A DNA stretch of 64,000 bases. Origin: Excoecaria cochinchinensis. Lineage: Eukaryota; Streptophyta; Magnoliopsida; Malpighiales; Euphorbiaceae. The notes under the pieces are model-generated. The model saw only the letters and a list, made by a program, of their open reading frames with translations. It was not told the origin of the DNA and did no database searches. The DNA is taken from contig CANTUQ010000004.1 in assembly GCA_947683425.1 (NCBI GenBank), positions 4,688,001-4,752,000 on the forward strand, given 5' to 3'. The position numbers and the translations under genes are program-made. Position 1 is the stretch's first letter, and every line of letters starts with the position of its first letter. Shown in pieces: positions 1 to 12,227 of the stretch.

Positions 1-1855
1 ACCAATTATATACTGAGCTAGATTATCCACCAGACTATAACTAAGGGCAAGAACATTATCCACTCAATTTCATTTCCACTTATTACTCAATTTAAACACC
101 AATTATGCCATCAAGTCACTTTATCACGTCATATTCCATAATTTGCATTAGGAACATAATATAATCACATACTAGAAAATATTCAAATAAATCTCAATAA
201 TTCTAAATATATTAACATACACTCAATTTTCCTTCTATACTCATTTTATGCCATTACCTTAAATAAATTATCAAACTATATATTATTTTCCTTAAGAAAA
301 CCATTCGGCCAAGTCACTTTTTCAGTCTTAGAAATTATATTTCATTCTTTTCTAATTAAATTAGTTAGATTACATGAAATTTATTATGAATATACCATTA
401 TTTAGCATAAAATATTAAAGTATACCCATATATGCTCTATATATATACATTCGGCCAAGCTAGGGTTTCAAGTTATAAAATTTTTCTTCCCATTTTAATC
501 ACTCCAATATTTATTTTTAACTCCTTAAACATATTTGTAAGGTTTATTTCAATTTAGCATGCAAATTACACATACCTCACATACTAACATAACTTAAATT
601 CATACAATTTCAATGGAAATAGTTGGATTTGGTAACCACTAACCTCAATCACTTGCTTTGGGCCTCCTACACTTCCTTCTCCTTACCTTTTCCCCTTAGA
701 GGTACCTTCCTGTTCCATGCTTTCTACATATGTTGGAATAGATCATCCAAAGAAACCATCATTATTTTGCATCCTTTGTTCAAAATAATCACATAAATGC
801 ACTCTGCATAGTCTAATTTACCTATTTGAGCCCTTACTTATAATGAAAAACTCCAATTCCTCTTACCTCACTTTTATGCCGTAACATAGAATCCTTAATT
901 TCTCCCACTTTCATCCCTTTAGTTAAAGATTAGAGATCAAAATTAACTAATAGAGAGGCTAATATATGCTAGGGAAACTTGGATTTAGGGAGAGAGATAA
1001 AGAGAAGTGAAGAAAATGGAGAGGAGAATGGATAAAGGAATTTAGCCACCAAGAGATAGGAGGAAAGATCGAGAAAATGATGGAGTCTTATAGCACAATC
1101 CGATATTTTAGGCTATTTATCGGTGGTTCAATGGATTAGGCTTGGTTAGATCAAGTTGGTTCAACCTCTTTTAAGCCCATGTAAGCATTATGGCCCAATT
1201 TGCAATCTAAAATTATTTCTCCCATTTCCCAAGCTCAATTCCTCCCAAAATCAATTCCACAATTTATAAAATATATTAAATAGCCCACATATAAAATTTT
1301 AACTCAATTGGAGACCATTTCCGGGTCTGGTAATTATTTACCTATCTGATAGCCAAATTTCTATTGTCACTATAAAATTAATTTTTCCAAAACATTAGAT
1401 TCTACTCATTCCTACGAGCATGTCCATATTTTTGAGTTATGTTTTCTAACGTCCATAGCAAAAGTTATGGTCTAGTCAAACTTAGGTCAACATAAGTCAG
1501 CTCGGGTTGATTTTTGTCCACGAACGGCTATTCATCATAATCGACGCCCGTCTGTGGCCGTAGATAGCCATCAGTCATTCACAGACAGTCATCCCTCATG
1601 ACAGATGGCAGTCCCTCTTAACAGACGGCCATCCTTCAACGATTGATGCCCAAACTGACTTTTTAACTCATTTTCGCGATTTTAGGGCCTATTTGACCTC
1701 TGTTGGACCCCAAATTTCGTTCTTGGACTCATCATGACCAATATTTTTTGATGATCAAATAAAATAGTTTTTCCATGGGAGTATTTTTCACTTCGTGTCC
1801 ACTGATCAACTCAGAAAACACTATTCACAATAAGCCTATTATTTAGTCCATTACA
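1..1855 (-). mobile_element. Partial LTR, minus strand, related to solo LTR A
   Basis: No coding region is visible. Read on the minus strand, the segment begins at 1855 with TGTAATGGAC, a plausible LTR start. Stretches then resemble solo LTR A (3394-8563) in the same order: around 1250-1120 the minus strand reads like 4425-4530 (a 'gaattgagcttgg' stretch, then 'gggcc' and 'ttggttgg' motifs), and around 660-600 it reads like 5010-5060 ('ggttagtgg' followed by a short gap and 'ttggtta'). The left part lies outside the window, so I cannot say whether this is a solo LTR or part of a full element. A GC-richer repeat cassette lies at 1521-1645. Similarity was judged by eye. Confidence 0.5.
1521..1645. 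repeat. Short GC-rich repeat cassette inside the partial LTR
   Basis: Degenerate repeats built on CAGACGGCC / GCCCGTCTGTGG lie in otherwise AT-rich DNA. Units such as 'acagacggccatcc', 'acagacagtcatccctc' and 'acagatggcagtccctc' recur every 20-25 bases, and inverted forms (cccgtctgtggccg) are at the left end. The cassette sits about 210-335 bases inside the LTR start at 1855, the same place as the cassettes of families F and E. Confidence 0.5.
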
Positions 1856-3164
1856 CTAAGTATCACAAAATACAAGTTAAAAGCATAATAATACTTATTT
1901 TTTTTTAAAAAAAAAGCTAGGAAGAGCAGTGAACCTAACGTGAGAAGAAAGATGATGGTGTGGAATGAGAATGTGAGTGCAGAAAATAATAAATGATGTA
2001 ATTGGTTAAGAACTTAAAGTAGGTGGGAATTAATTTTGATTATTAAAAAAAAATTAAATGATGTGGTAAAAAGTAAAAGTTATAAGGTTAGAAGAGTAAA
2101 AGTAAGTTTAGACAATCATGAAAAATCACCAAATTTGTGATTCTAAAAATTGGACATTTCCACAATTCTTAAATCATGGATAAAAATCATGCACTATAAT
2201 ACCATGCAAAAAATCATCCTCCTAACTATGATTCTTTAAAGAACAATATATTAATCAATTATACACTACCACTATCCAAACAAGGCCTTAGTTTGATTTT
2301 CACTCAAATAAAGTCGCGCACTCAAGAATTGCAAAATGAGATCGTGATATTGATTTTGGAGAAGAAATTAGGGGAGAGTCGAAGGCCTGAGTGTTTTTGC
2401 TCGACGGTGGGAGGGAGCAGACGGTTTGTTCTTCACTTTCTTGTAAGGTTTTGGCAAGGTGCCTTCTTTTCATTAGTAGTAAATTAGGTATATGACAAAT
2501 AAGCGCGTGTGCATCTCACACCCAACAAAGATCCAATATCATACCTCACAGGTGTTTATAATGGAATAAATTAACAAATTAAGTGTTAAAGTGATAAAGG
2601 TTTGAATAGGGCTGAAGTTGGAAAAATGGTGCAATTTGGGATGGAAAATAGTTTAGGTACTGAATTTTTTTAGGAAAACACATTAAGTCCAAACAAATGG
2701 TAAAAACAACATTGTTCCATTAAAATACACGCAACTTTAACCGCGGTTGTATTACACTGTCGTTTATGACATCCATTTTGTACTTAATGGGTTCTCCTTG
2801 AAAAGTTTGAGGACCCAATATGTAGTTTTTAAAATATAGAGATCCAATATATAAAAGCATTAAAGTTCAGGGACCAAAGTATGGGTATGTATTAAGTTGT
2901 AAAGGAAGGTTTTAAAAGCACACCAATTTGGTGTGGTGTTATTTTAATCTTTTCTTTCCAAAATTGTCCTTTGTCACTTTAGCATTGCAAAATATATATA
3001 AAATGTTACAGATTTGTTTCATCCTTCCCATTATTTTTTTTCTTTTTCAATTTTTTTTATAAATATCTAATATTGTATTAGTATTAAAAATGCAAGTACT
3101 TTTTGAGAACTATATAACTATATTTAAACTATTATTATAACATGTTTAAATTTAACAATATTCT
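1856..3164. other. Unassigned AT-rich interval left of element H
   Basis: No gene or RNA is supported. A T-run followed by an A-run lies at about 1900-1915. At 2273-2289 the sequence 'tatccaaacaaggcctt' looks like the terminal inverted repeat of a small hAT- or Harbinger-type MITE, but I found no partner end between 1856 and 2270, so no element is called. The 64-codon ORF at 2293-2487 has no recognisable content. Bases 3160-3164 (attct) should be the left target-site copy of element H; the right copy is outside the window. Confidence 0.4.
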
Positions 3165-3393
3165 TGTAACACCCTATGCCCGATCTGTTAAGGATCCAAA
3201 CATCGGATGTCACATGTCTTATAAACTTAAACATTTTTGTCATTTAATTTTTTTCTAGTTTAAACTCTTTTATTTTCATAACATATACTATTAGATTTTT
3301 ACATAAATTTTGCAGAGTCTCCCTTATAATTTCTTAAAATCCTCATGCAAGTAAACTTTCCGTACACTTCTAATTCAGCTACCCTACCATCCA
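3165..3393 (-). repeat. Element H 3' LTR, distal piece 1
   Basis: In plus view this begins TGTAACACCCTATGCCC, the reverse of an LTR 3' end. The first 50 bases resemble the reverse complement of the 3' end of solo LTR A (both have the TGTAACACCCTAT start and a CATCGGATGTCACA-like motif), which at first makes 3165-8563 look like one inverted unit. It is instead the end of H, cut at 3393 by insertion of A (target site atcca, 3389-3393). Confidence 0.75.
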
Positions 3394-3667
3394 TGTAATG
3401 TCCTGAAACTGGTACAGTAATGATCGGTGAATTTTGTAGAGTCGGTTGTACAATTTTGGTGTGAAAATGATAGCTTGAGTACCTTTGATTACAGATGTGT
3501 TAAAAGGTTGAACGTGCAAGAAGTATGGAATGTAATGTCCTGAAACTGGTACAGTAATGATCGGTGAATTTTGTAGAGTCGGTTGTACAATTTTGGTGTG
3601 AAAATGATAGCTTGAGTACCTTTGATTACAGATGTGTTAAAAGGTTGAACGTGCAAGAAGTATGGAA
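3394..3667 (+). repeat. 137-bp direct tandem duplication at the 5' tip of LTR A
   Basis: The first 137 bases of the LTR, starting at TGTAATGTCC, occur twice in a row (3394-3530 and 3531-3667) with no difference I can see. Each copy therefore begins with an LTR-like TGT. The identity of the copies implies a recent duplication compared with the age of the solo LTR. Confidence 0.9.
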
Positions 3668-6239
3668 ATTCTAGGATGGGTAACCCTTAGGAAGCCCTAT
3701 CGCTGAAAATGACAGCAGTTAGCTAAAATAATTTTAATGTACCATTAGAATATATGAGTTCAGAAGAGTCTGGTGATGTAATTTAGTGCAAAAATGAGGT
3801 TAAATGGGTCCCCGAAAGTCAAACTGAAGATAGCCTCTTGTTCGATTCAAATAGTAACTGAGTTTGACTGAAGTTTGACCAAGGCTTTAAAGATAGTAAA
3901 TGACCTCTAAAAAGTTATCTGAAGGCAGAGATAGATTTAGAATAGTGTGTAGAACAATTTGGTAGTGAAAAAGTAATTTTATGGTGACACCGAAAAATGG
4001 ATGAATCAAACGAGTTTAATTAAACTGGACCGAAAATGGACCCTGATTAAGATGGAACCAAGGTCAAATGAGTTATTAAGAATAAAAAGGAAGTTAAGGA
4101 TGAAAAGTGAACCGAACCGGTTCAATTAGTGAATTGAACCTATCAGACCAGTTTGACTTTAGTCTGATTAGTTTGACCAAGGTTTGACTAAGCTCTAAAT
4201 GATGCTACAGACTTCAGAAAAATTATCTGAAAGCATTGATTTTCTTGAAATATTATGGACAATCAAATGGTAATGAAAAATAAATTTAATAGTGAAATAG
4301 AAAATTGAGTTATCGGACTGCTGAGAAATTATCGGACTAGGAAACGGTCTTCGATTAAGCTAAAACTTTATGTGAAGGATAAATTATATATTTTAAGAAT
4401 TATGGAACTAATTTTAGGAAGAATTGAGCTTGGAAAGTGATAAAAATCACTTTGGGTTGCAAAATGGGCTTAAAACGTAATTGTGCTTAAGTATGGTTGG
4501 CCCAACTTGGTTGGACCAGGCCCAACCCAATAAGGCAGCTATATAAACCCTTGAATTACAGATTTCTCTAGAGAAATCCCTAAAAATCTAGCAGCCTCCT
4601 CCCTCTCTTCCTTAGGTCGAATTGTCTTCCATGTTTTCCACTAAGATCTTTTCAATTCTTCTCATTTTTCTCCCTTAATCCAAGCTTCCTAAGCAAATTT
4701 TAGCCTCTCTACAATCTAATGGTGGTGAATAGAGTTCATTTGAAGTGAAAAAAGTGGGAGAAAATAAGTGGAAAAGTTTATGTGTCAAATTAAGGTATGT
4801 GAAATTGATGTTTTTAATTTGGTTCAAGGCTATAGGTACTTTAAGATGTATAGATTATGTTTATATAATTATTTTGCATAAAGGAAACAAATTGACGGTG
4901 GTTTCTTTGATGTATATATTCGGCCACTTGAGGAATATAAGGAAAGTGATGGTGTTTTAAGGAGCCAAGGATATAAAAGAATGTTTAAGATGTGAAGAAT
5001 AAGAAAATAAGGTTAGTGGATACAATATCCTCCTTTTTCCATATTAAAGGTATGATTTTTGGTTACGTTTAAACATAAAGTATGTGAAATATGCATGTTT
5101 AATTGAATCAAACCATATAATCATGTTTAGGAAGGTTAAAAAATGAGATTTTGAATGATTAAAATGAAAAGAAATAAACTTTATACCATAGACAACATGT
5201 TGGCCGGATAGTATATTTAGGTATACATAGGTATACTTTGTGATCTAATGGCATATAATTGTATATTTAAACTTATTAACATGTGATCTAGCTAATTAAG
5301 TGATAAATGAATGAAAAATAAATGCTTGGCCGAGTTGTATACCTATAGTTTACCACGGTATACTTTGATATTTAATGTATATAAATGGTATATTCATAAT
5401 GTTTGACACGAGATCTAGCTAATTTAATATTTAAAGGAAAGAAGAATAAATTTAATGAATATGTAATGACATGGCCAGATGATAATCTTAAGGGTATAAA
5501 TTCACATTTTGTGATATAATGTTATTTTAAGGTATAACTAGGTTAATTAATATGAAATTTAACTAAATGAGTGATAAATGGGATGAAAGTAACTTATGGT
5601 GAAAGAATTCCACCTTGGCCGAATAGTATATATAAGAATAATGTAATGTTATTTGATAATTTATTAAAATTTAAGGGTATAAAATGTTAATAAAATAAAA
5701 AATAAGTGTATAGTAATTTAATTGATAACTTTAGAATGGAAATTGAATGTGTTTCCATGGAATGAAATATTATGTTTATAATGAAAAGCATACAATGAGT
5801 TATATTTAATTTATGTCATGGCATGACAGATGCTAAAATGGAATGATTAAGTGATTTACAAATGATTTGATGTATAAAGAATGGAATGGTATAGTTATGT
5901 TCCATTGATAATGTCTATTGTAACTTGATAATTGATAAGTGGAAAGATTAATGCCCTTAGTAGTAGACTGATGGTTAAATCTAGCTCAAGATATAGTTGG
6001 CTAGCCATAGGAACACTATACCGCGATAGTAAGCATGTAGTCTCACCTATTATAGGCAAATGACGATCCTACTGAAATGATTGAAATGTTGAAATGTAAA
6101 AAAAAATGAAATGTATAGGTGGTCCTTCGAGACCACTCTAAATGTTTAAATGTATTGGGCCTTTAGGGTCTATGTCCAGTGTATCATGTTCGGAGATTTC
6201 TGCCGGAATTATACTAGGGGCAAATTAAGGAAAAATGGA

Positions 6240-8150
6240 TTAAAATGACATTGTTTGAAAAATACAGTGAAAAAAAGGGTAATAATGGAAAAATGGATAA
6301 TTAAATGATTATATGGGTAAATATGTTATAAGATAAGATAAGATAAGTGATAAGATAAGATAAGATAAGGATTAAAATGAAATTTGACTTGAAAGTAGTA
6401 TTTTGAAGACTAATTAGTAATTATGTAAAAGATTGAGACAATATGATAAAAATGGAATTAAAATGATCAATTTGAAGTTTAAATGGAAATTGAAGTGAAA
6501 AAGGACTTAATTGAAAGAAATAAAAAGTTTACGGGTAAAATGGTAATTTAGTTTATAAATGAATTAAATAAGGGTTAATAATGTAATTTAGTCACATTTT
6601 AAGGATATAAATGTAATTTATCATGATGATGGTAATTTAAGGACGAAACGATAATCTGCATGTTAATTAATGGATTAAATAAGTAAATAAGATAAATTGG
6701 TAGCAATTTTGTAAATATGAGGAAGTTAGGGGTAAAATTTTAATTTAGCAAAGGTTTAAGGACTTAAATGTAAATATGACATAGTTAGAGGACCTAAATG
6801 CAAATATGACATAGCGTAAGGACCTAATTATAATTATGCCATAGTTAAGGGACCGAAATGCAAATATATATATATATATATATTTTAAGGGTACTGATTG
6901 TATAAATGATTTAAAGTAAAGACGATTGCATGTAAATAATCGAATGGAATAAATAATTGCTTAAAGGTAAAATTGTAATTGTAGTAATATTTTAAGGACA
7001 TAAGTGTAATTTAGTATAAGAATAATATTGTAAGGACAAAGTGGTAAATTGCATGTTAAATAATAAAATAAATATGATAATAAGTTAATTATTGGCATTA
7101 TTGTAGATAAGTGAAAAGTGAAAGACAAAACTGTAAATTAGTGAAAGTCTAGGGATTTAAATGTAGTTTATCAATAGCAATGTAAAATAAGGGATTAAAA
7201 GGTAATTGACAAGTAATATGAATGCTAATTGTGTAATAAATTGACAATAGATAAAATAACTATAGTACACTAATAATGAAGTAATATTAATGTTATTGTT
7301 AATAATGGTATTTATGTTAATATTAATATTTATGATAATATCAATATTCACGTTAATGTTAATATTAATAGAAATATTACAGTTAATGTTAATGTTATGA
7401 AAATGACAATAGGATTAAATGTAAGAAAAATATATGAGTAATATTAGTATCAGTAAACGAGTGAAAAATGTCATTGTGGTAATAAAGGATTATTGATAAT
7501 GATTAGCGAAAACATGTATATGAATTTAAATATTTATAGTTAAATTAAAGAAACGAATTGAATTTACTTAAAGAATTGACAACGGTAAAAATAATATTGA
7601 TAATGATAATGAAGTCATTAGAATTATTAGGAAAATGTTATGTAATGTGAAATGAACTAGAGTTTTAGGGTCATGTAATTAAAGTATTAAAAAAGATGTA
7701 TCTAATTGAAATTAAATAGAAAAAACTGTATGAATATATTGTGATTATATTACAACTGTAATAATGGCACTGTAAAATAAATGATTAAAAGGAAAATAGT
7801 AATATGAATAATTCAATAGCTAGTACTATACCCAAATATAGACTATAACTGAGTAATTAGGTTATGAATAAAAGTGAAGAAAACTGATGAATACATTAAT
7901 AAAATATTAACAAGGAATGTTAATGTAACTGGTTATTAAATTAACAGGCTGAACATAATAATATGAAGGTTAAGGTTAATAGTATAGATGATAACAATAA
8001 TGTTAACTAAAATGGTAAAGTTAAAGTATTGTTACAGAAGTGTTGCAAAAGGCATAGTGATTAACGACTAAAGTAAAGGATTTATTTAAAACATCAAAAT
8101 AAAGTATAAATTGAGTAATAGTCTAAAAAATTAATATGTATATATAGTGA
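6240..8150. repeat. AT-rich, internally repetitive stretch of LTR A
   Basis: About 1.9 kb with no coding potential. It includes a (GATAA)n-like run at about 6330-6372, four to five degenerate copies of an 'aaggacctaaatgcaaatatg' unit of about 35 bases at 6755-6870, a short (TA)n run near 6866-6882, and a patch rich in 'gttaatgttaatatt' at about 7260-7400. The repeats explain why this LTR is so long. Confidence 0.6.
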
Positions 8151-8215
8151 ATAAAAGATATGCTTGTGTGTTCATGCATGTAATTAGTATAATGGAAAAT
8201 TTAGGATATGTATCC

Positions 8216-8267
8216 ACCACTGGGCATTTTTAATGCTCAGCATGTTGTATGGTTACTGTGTGCAGGT
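8216..8267 (+). promoter_or_regulatory. Conserved hairpin box with acceptor-like site, LTR A
   Basis: CCACTGGGC...GCTCAGCATG forms the hairpin that is found near the 3' end of every chromovirus-type LTR in the window. It is followed within about 25 bases by a pyrimidine-containing stretch and TGCAG|GT (AG at 8264-8265). With the donor-like site at 4795 this would bound an LTR intron of about 3.5 kb. Splicing is inference. Confidence 0.4.
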
Positions 8268-8568
8268 TATAGAAAGAAAAGAAGTGGTAGTGGCCAAGGT
8301 TTACTGATGTTCGAAAGAATATTTGACAGCAAGGATAAAGGTATAGGCATGACATGTATACGACTGCAATGGATGAACAAGAGATTGTACAGGATAGGTA
8401 TATGAATTGTGTGTCGGTATGTTTGTTATATTGTTGTATTTGTATGAATGTTATTGTTGAAAAAAAAAAAATTCCACTGAATCTGATAAGTGCATTACAG
8501 TGTATTCTAGTGTTGTGTTGTGACATCCGATATGCGTAACATTTATGGGTATAGGGTGTTACAATCCA

Positions 8569-8670
8569 TCCCTATCCCAAATTCTAATTTCACAATAATT
8601 TGCCCAACCTTCGTGATTTCTCATTTTATCTCTAATAGAATATAAACCAATAACTATACTCGAATATTCA
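8569..8670 (-). repeat. Element H 3' LTR, piece 2
   Basis: A 102-bp island of H LTR between the insertion sites of A and G. Its right end, attca (8666-8670), is the target-site copy for G and matches 26327-26331. Joined to 3393 on the left and 26332 on the right it restores continuous AT-rich LTR sequence. Confidence 0.7.
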
Positions 8671-10429
8671 TGTAATAGCCGGAAATGTACCCTTGTTGTA
8701 ATTGGTATAATTGGATTAACTAAGGGTGCAATGTGGACTTCATTGTAATAAAAGAAGGACCTAATTAAGAAACTAAAGGAAAGTTAAGTGGCTAAGTTGT
8801 AAGTTTGCATCATTAAGCTAATTGTGGATTAACTAACATTTAAGTGGAAATTAATTAATTAATTGAGAGGCAGAATTGTGAGTGGAATCCGAGTGGCATT
8901 TCATTGTGCTGCCACCACCACTATCTACATGCATATATATTGTGTTGAGGAGAGAGAAAGGACCATGAGTGCATGTTCCAGCCATTTCCATTTTCTACAA
9001 TTCAACTCTTTTTTCTTATTTCCGTGTGATTTCTTAGGAAATTTTAAGTTGATTCTATGAATTGTTGCTTTGTGGACTAGGATTAAGTTGATAAGATTGA
9101 AAGGTAAGTGGCTATTTGTAATTCATCTTCTACTCTTTCTGGTTTTGGTTTGATGTGGATTGAGGATTGATGAATTGTGTCCAATTCTAGAAATTGGAAT
9201 GGTATTTGTAGAGGAAGGAGTAAAGAAAGACAAGGGTGTGATTCGTGCCAAACCTAGCAAAGGCCCTCATTGAACCCGCTTTTAGGATTCGAGGGATTGG
9301 TTCGCGTCTTTTGATCTTGGGTGCCTTGAGACATCTTGGATGTCTCCTTCCCAATAGAACATTGGAAAGGATCATCTAGCCTCACGGCACCTTTAGGCAC
9401 CTTTGAGGTATTTTGGAGTCGCCACCCAATTTACAACAAATTGGGAAAGGTCTCTAACCTCATATCGGTCTAGACCAGAGATTGGTGTTCGGAACTTCAC
9501 TCTTCTTTATGCTTTGGTTAATTATAAAAGAGTTTTTAACTTCCTAAAATTCTATCTCTTATCCCACACGATTTATGCATTTAATTAAAGCGCACTACAA
9601 GCATTTAAAAGCAATAAAGGGAAGGCAATAAAGAAAGTAATAAAGGAAAGCAATAAACACACCAAGCACATAATTACAAGGAAAATTGGGGCGGAATACA
9701 ACCCCTATAAAAGAAGATTGAAAAATGTAAATTGGGACGGAATACAATCCCAAAAAGAAAACTAAATGATATTGCCCCAAGATTAATTACAAGGGCCCAA
9801 AAGAAAATGAACATAAATTTAAACAATCAAACAAAATCAAACATAAACAAGACATAAATAAATTGGGACATTCGTTTTGTTTAGGAATATTGGCTCATTT
9901 GCATTTGTTTTGAAGAGAGATCGAAGAGTTAATTGATTGCTAGGTCGAAAAACCGGGATAAGTGATCCCATTTTTGGAGAAAATTTAACTCTTCGTTTTA
10001 TTGTGTCATTTTACATTCTTTGGCTAAAATGAAGGACATTGGTCCCAATTTTATTAGTAAAAATTCCAATTTAATTATATAAATACTTTGGTGATTTTTT
10101 TATCTCACGCGTGAATAAAAAAAATATTTATTGTACAAGTAAACACAACACAAAGAGAAGGAATAGGAAAGGTCTCACCAAACGACGCGGCCTCCTACAC
10201 GTGGTGACCCATCCGAGAGGTCACAGGAATGCCCCATAATGCAACTAAAAATAAATCTCAAATAGAAAATAATATCAAAAATATTAGTAATAATTCTAAA
10301 AATTAAACAAGTAAAGACGAATTGAATACAAAAATATTAATGTGATATGTAAACAATTTACATGCGAAGAGAATCAAGAGCAAATCATACGAACAAGGAC
10401 AAATATAATAATCATAGTAATAATAATAA

Positions 10430-10534
10430 CAATAACGATAACAAATAACAAATAATGTAAAATAAACATAAATTAAATAATACTATTAACAATAATATTA
10501 ATGCAACACAATAATACCAATAATAAATAAATAA

Positions 10535-10587
<53 letters not shown>

Positions 10588-10598
10588 TGATGATGATA

Positions 10599-10630
<32 letters not shown>

Positions 10631-10745
10631 AGCAACAAAAGATGATGACCAATAATAAATAAATGCAATAATAATAATAATAATAATAATGATAATAATG
10701 ATAATAGCAACAAAACATAATGACGAATAATAAATAAATGCAATA

Positions 10746-10806
<61 letters not shown>

Positions 10807-10826
10807 TGAAATGATAGCCTCAATCA

Positions 10827-10860
<34 letters not shown>

Positions 10861-10882
10861 TAACGGCAACAAGGTAATGCTG

Positions 10883-10935
<53 letters not shown>
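10430..10935. repeat. (AAT)n / (GAT)n microsatellite in F 3' LTR
   Basis: Long runs of aat units with an inner gat block (about 10584-10630) and interspersed tags such as 'gcaacaaaa'. All long poly-Ile, poly-Tyr or poly-Leu reading frames here are artefacts of the trinucleotide repeat. Confidence 0.9.
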
Positions 10936-11591
10936 CGTTGACAGTGATGAAAGGATTGTAAGAAAAATGACAATGGAAAGTGGAAAAGCCAACAGTAGCA
11001 ACAATATAAAGGAACTACAAAAGCAACAATGGAACATGGCAATAATAACAAAAAAATATCAATATTAACAACAATAAATAATATACCAAAATAATTGAGA
11101 ACGGCTCCAAAAATGTTTACCCTCAGAATTATAGATCGGAAAATAGGATGCCTTGATCCGTTCTACTTGTCGAATTTACAGTGATAAACACCCGAAAAAA
11201 TATAAAAATCTGGGTTTTAAATAAATTAGCTCAAGATAATATTTTTTGCAGGATGAATAAGCAAAGAAAATTAATTTTTCTTGCTCAAATCAAACCCAAG
11301 ATGAAATGTTTGTTAGAGAAGAAAAAATTAAAACTTGAGAAAATGCTTAAGAAATTTTTTGAAGAAGAAAAAGTTTTGCTTGAGAGAAAACTAAACTCCT
11401 CCTTTTTTGAATAAAATTGCCGTCCCCTATGAAATGAAGGGAAGCCCCCATTTGTTTCCTTGTCTTTGTCCCAAAATAGGAAAAGACAAATGCTCTTTTA
11501 ATTTTTGTTACCCAAAAATAACATAAAAGCATGAAACCAATTTTTTACAGACTGAAAAAATGAAAAAAAACTGACCAAGGAATAGCAGGCA

Positions 11592-11870
11592 AAAGTGACC
11601 GCGCAAAGGGGCAAAATTGCCCGCGCGAAGCCTACGCGATGCATGCCCCTATGGGCTATGGGCGTGCGTCGCGGCAAAGACTCGACAGGTGAGACGCGCC
11701 CCAAGGGTGCGCGCCTCGCGGCTGGCAAAACGCGCCCAAGGGGTGCTTGCCTCGAGGCAGGCGAGGCGCGCCCTCGACAGCGCAAGAGCGCCCACAGCCT
11801 CGCGGCGTGCATGCCCCTAGGTGCACACCGTCCTAATGCGGTCGCGGCCTGCACACGTGGCATGCGAAAA
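11592..11870. repeat. GC-rich repeat cassette, F 3' LTR
   Basis: A GC-rich island in an AT-rich LTR with degenerate direct and inverted repeats of gcgcgcc, gaggcgcgccc and ctcgcggc. It lies about 180-460 bases inside the LTR start at 12049, which should be U3. The equivalent place in F' (24353-24640) has a different cassette based on GGGACGCCCGTCCC. Open frames across it (for example 11595-11885) are compositional. Confidence 0.7.
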
Positions 11871-12049
11871 GAGACTACAAAATAAAATAAAAATAAAAAC
11901 AAAAGCAAAAATAAAAAGAATATAGATTTTTTTTTTAAGGGAATTTTCAACAAGGAAGACATCATTTTTGGCACTTTTACTCATGGCGAGTACCACTCTC
12001 ATCATCAGGTAATCATGATCTTGGACCGTCTCGGGACCCGGTGTCTACA

Positions 12050-12066
12050 GTTGCCCCCAATTTTTT
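12050..12066 (-). other. Polypurine tract of element F
   Basis: On the minus strand AAAAAATTGGGGGCAAC lies directly against the 3' LTR start TGTAGACACC. This is the expected place for the plus-strand primer. Confidence 0.6.
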
Positions 12067-12227
12067 GGAACTTAGAACTTAGGTGCCTAAGTGAGCAAAA
12101 ATTCAGAAAAGAAAGGAAAGAAGTGCGTACCTGAGGTGGCTGTCTTCCCGATTACGCTAATGACATCATCTCCTTAAGTCGCAGTATAGACTAAGGAACG
12201 ATTTTCATCCTTCTGGGTGATGCATTG

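Larger units (their letters stand above)
3394..8563 (+). mobile_element. Solo LTR A (about 5.2 kb, gypsy type)
   Basis: The unit starts TGTAATGTCC and ends GGGTGTTACA and is flanked by a perfect 5-bp duplication, atcca, at 3389-3393 and 8564-8568. There is no internal region, primer site or pol, so this is a solo LTR left by LTR-LTR recombination. Visible parts: a 137-bp tandem duplication at the very start, a TATA-like ctatataaac near 4540, a donor-like AGGTATGT with GT at 4795-4796, a palindromic ggctagcc near 5999-6006, hairpins between 6115 and 6180, and a CCACT hairpin with an acceptor-like TGCAG|GT at 8216-8267. Its length is about twice that of the other chromovirus LTRs here, mostly from a repetitive AT-rich stretch at 6240-8150. 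Confidence 0.85.
9237..12049 (-). repeat. Element F 3' LTR
   Basis: Read on the minus strand the LTR runs from TGTAGACACC at 12049 to ...TCACA at 9237, 2813 bp. It contains a GC-rich repeat cassette (about 11592-11870), an AAT-type microsatellite (about 10530-10935), and near its 3' end the stretch that includes 'ggttcggcgcg'-like sequence shared with the other F LTRs. The 5' LTR at 19263-22124 is clearly similar but differs in microsatellite length and in the cassette. Confidence 0.85.

Noticed and set aside
2100..2290. MITE with the end ccaaacaaggcctt
   Set aside because: Only one terminal repeat could be found and no target duplication.
3165..8563. A single 5.4-kb element with inverted ends
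   Set aside because: Flanks attct and atcca do not match. With 3394 as the start, atcca flanks both sides, and 3165-3393 belongs to H.
10473..11037. Long poly-Ile, poly-Leu and poly-Tyr reading frames on the minus strand
   Set aside because: They are read-outs of an (AAT)n microsatellite within the F 3' LTR. The same applies to 20449-20869.
11498..11974. 158-codon frame with Arg/Ala-rich text and a hydrophobic start
   Set aside because: It lies in the F 3' LTR over a GC-rich repeat cassette; the equivalent region in the other LTR gives unrelated frames.
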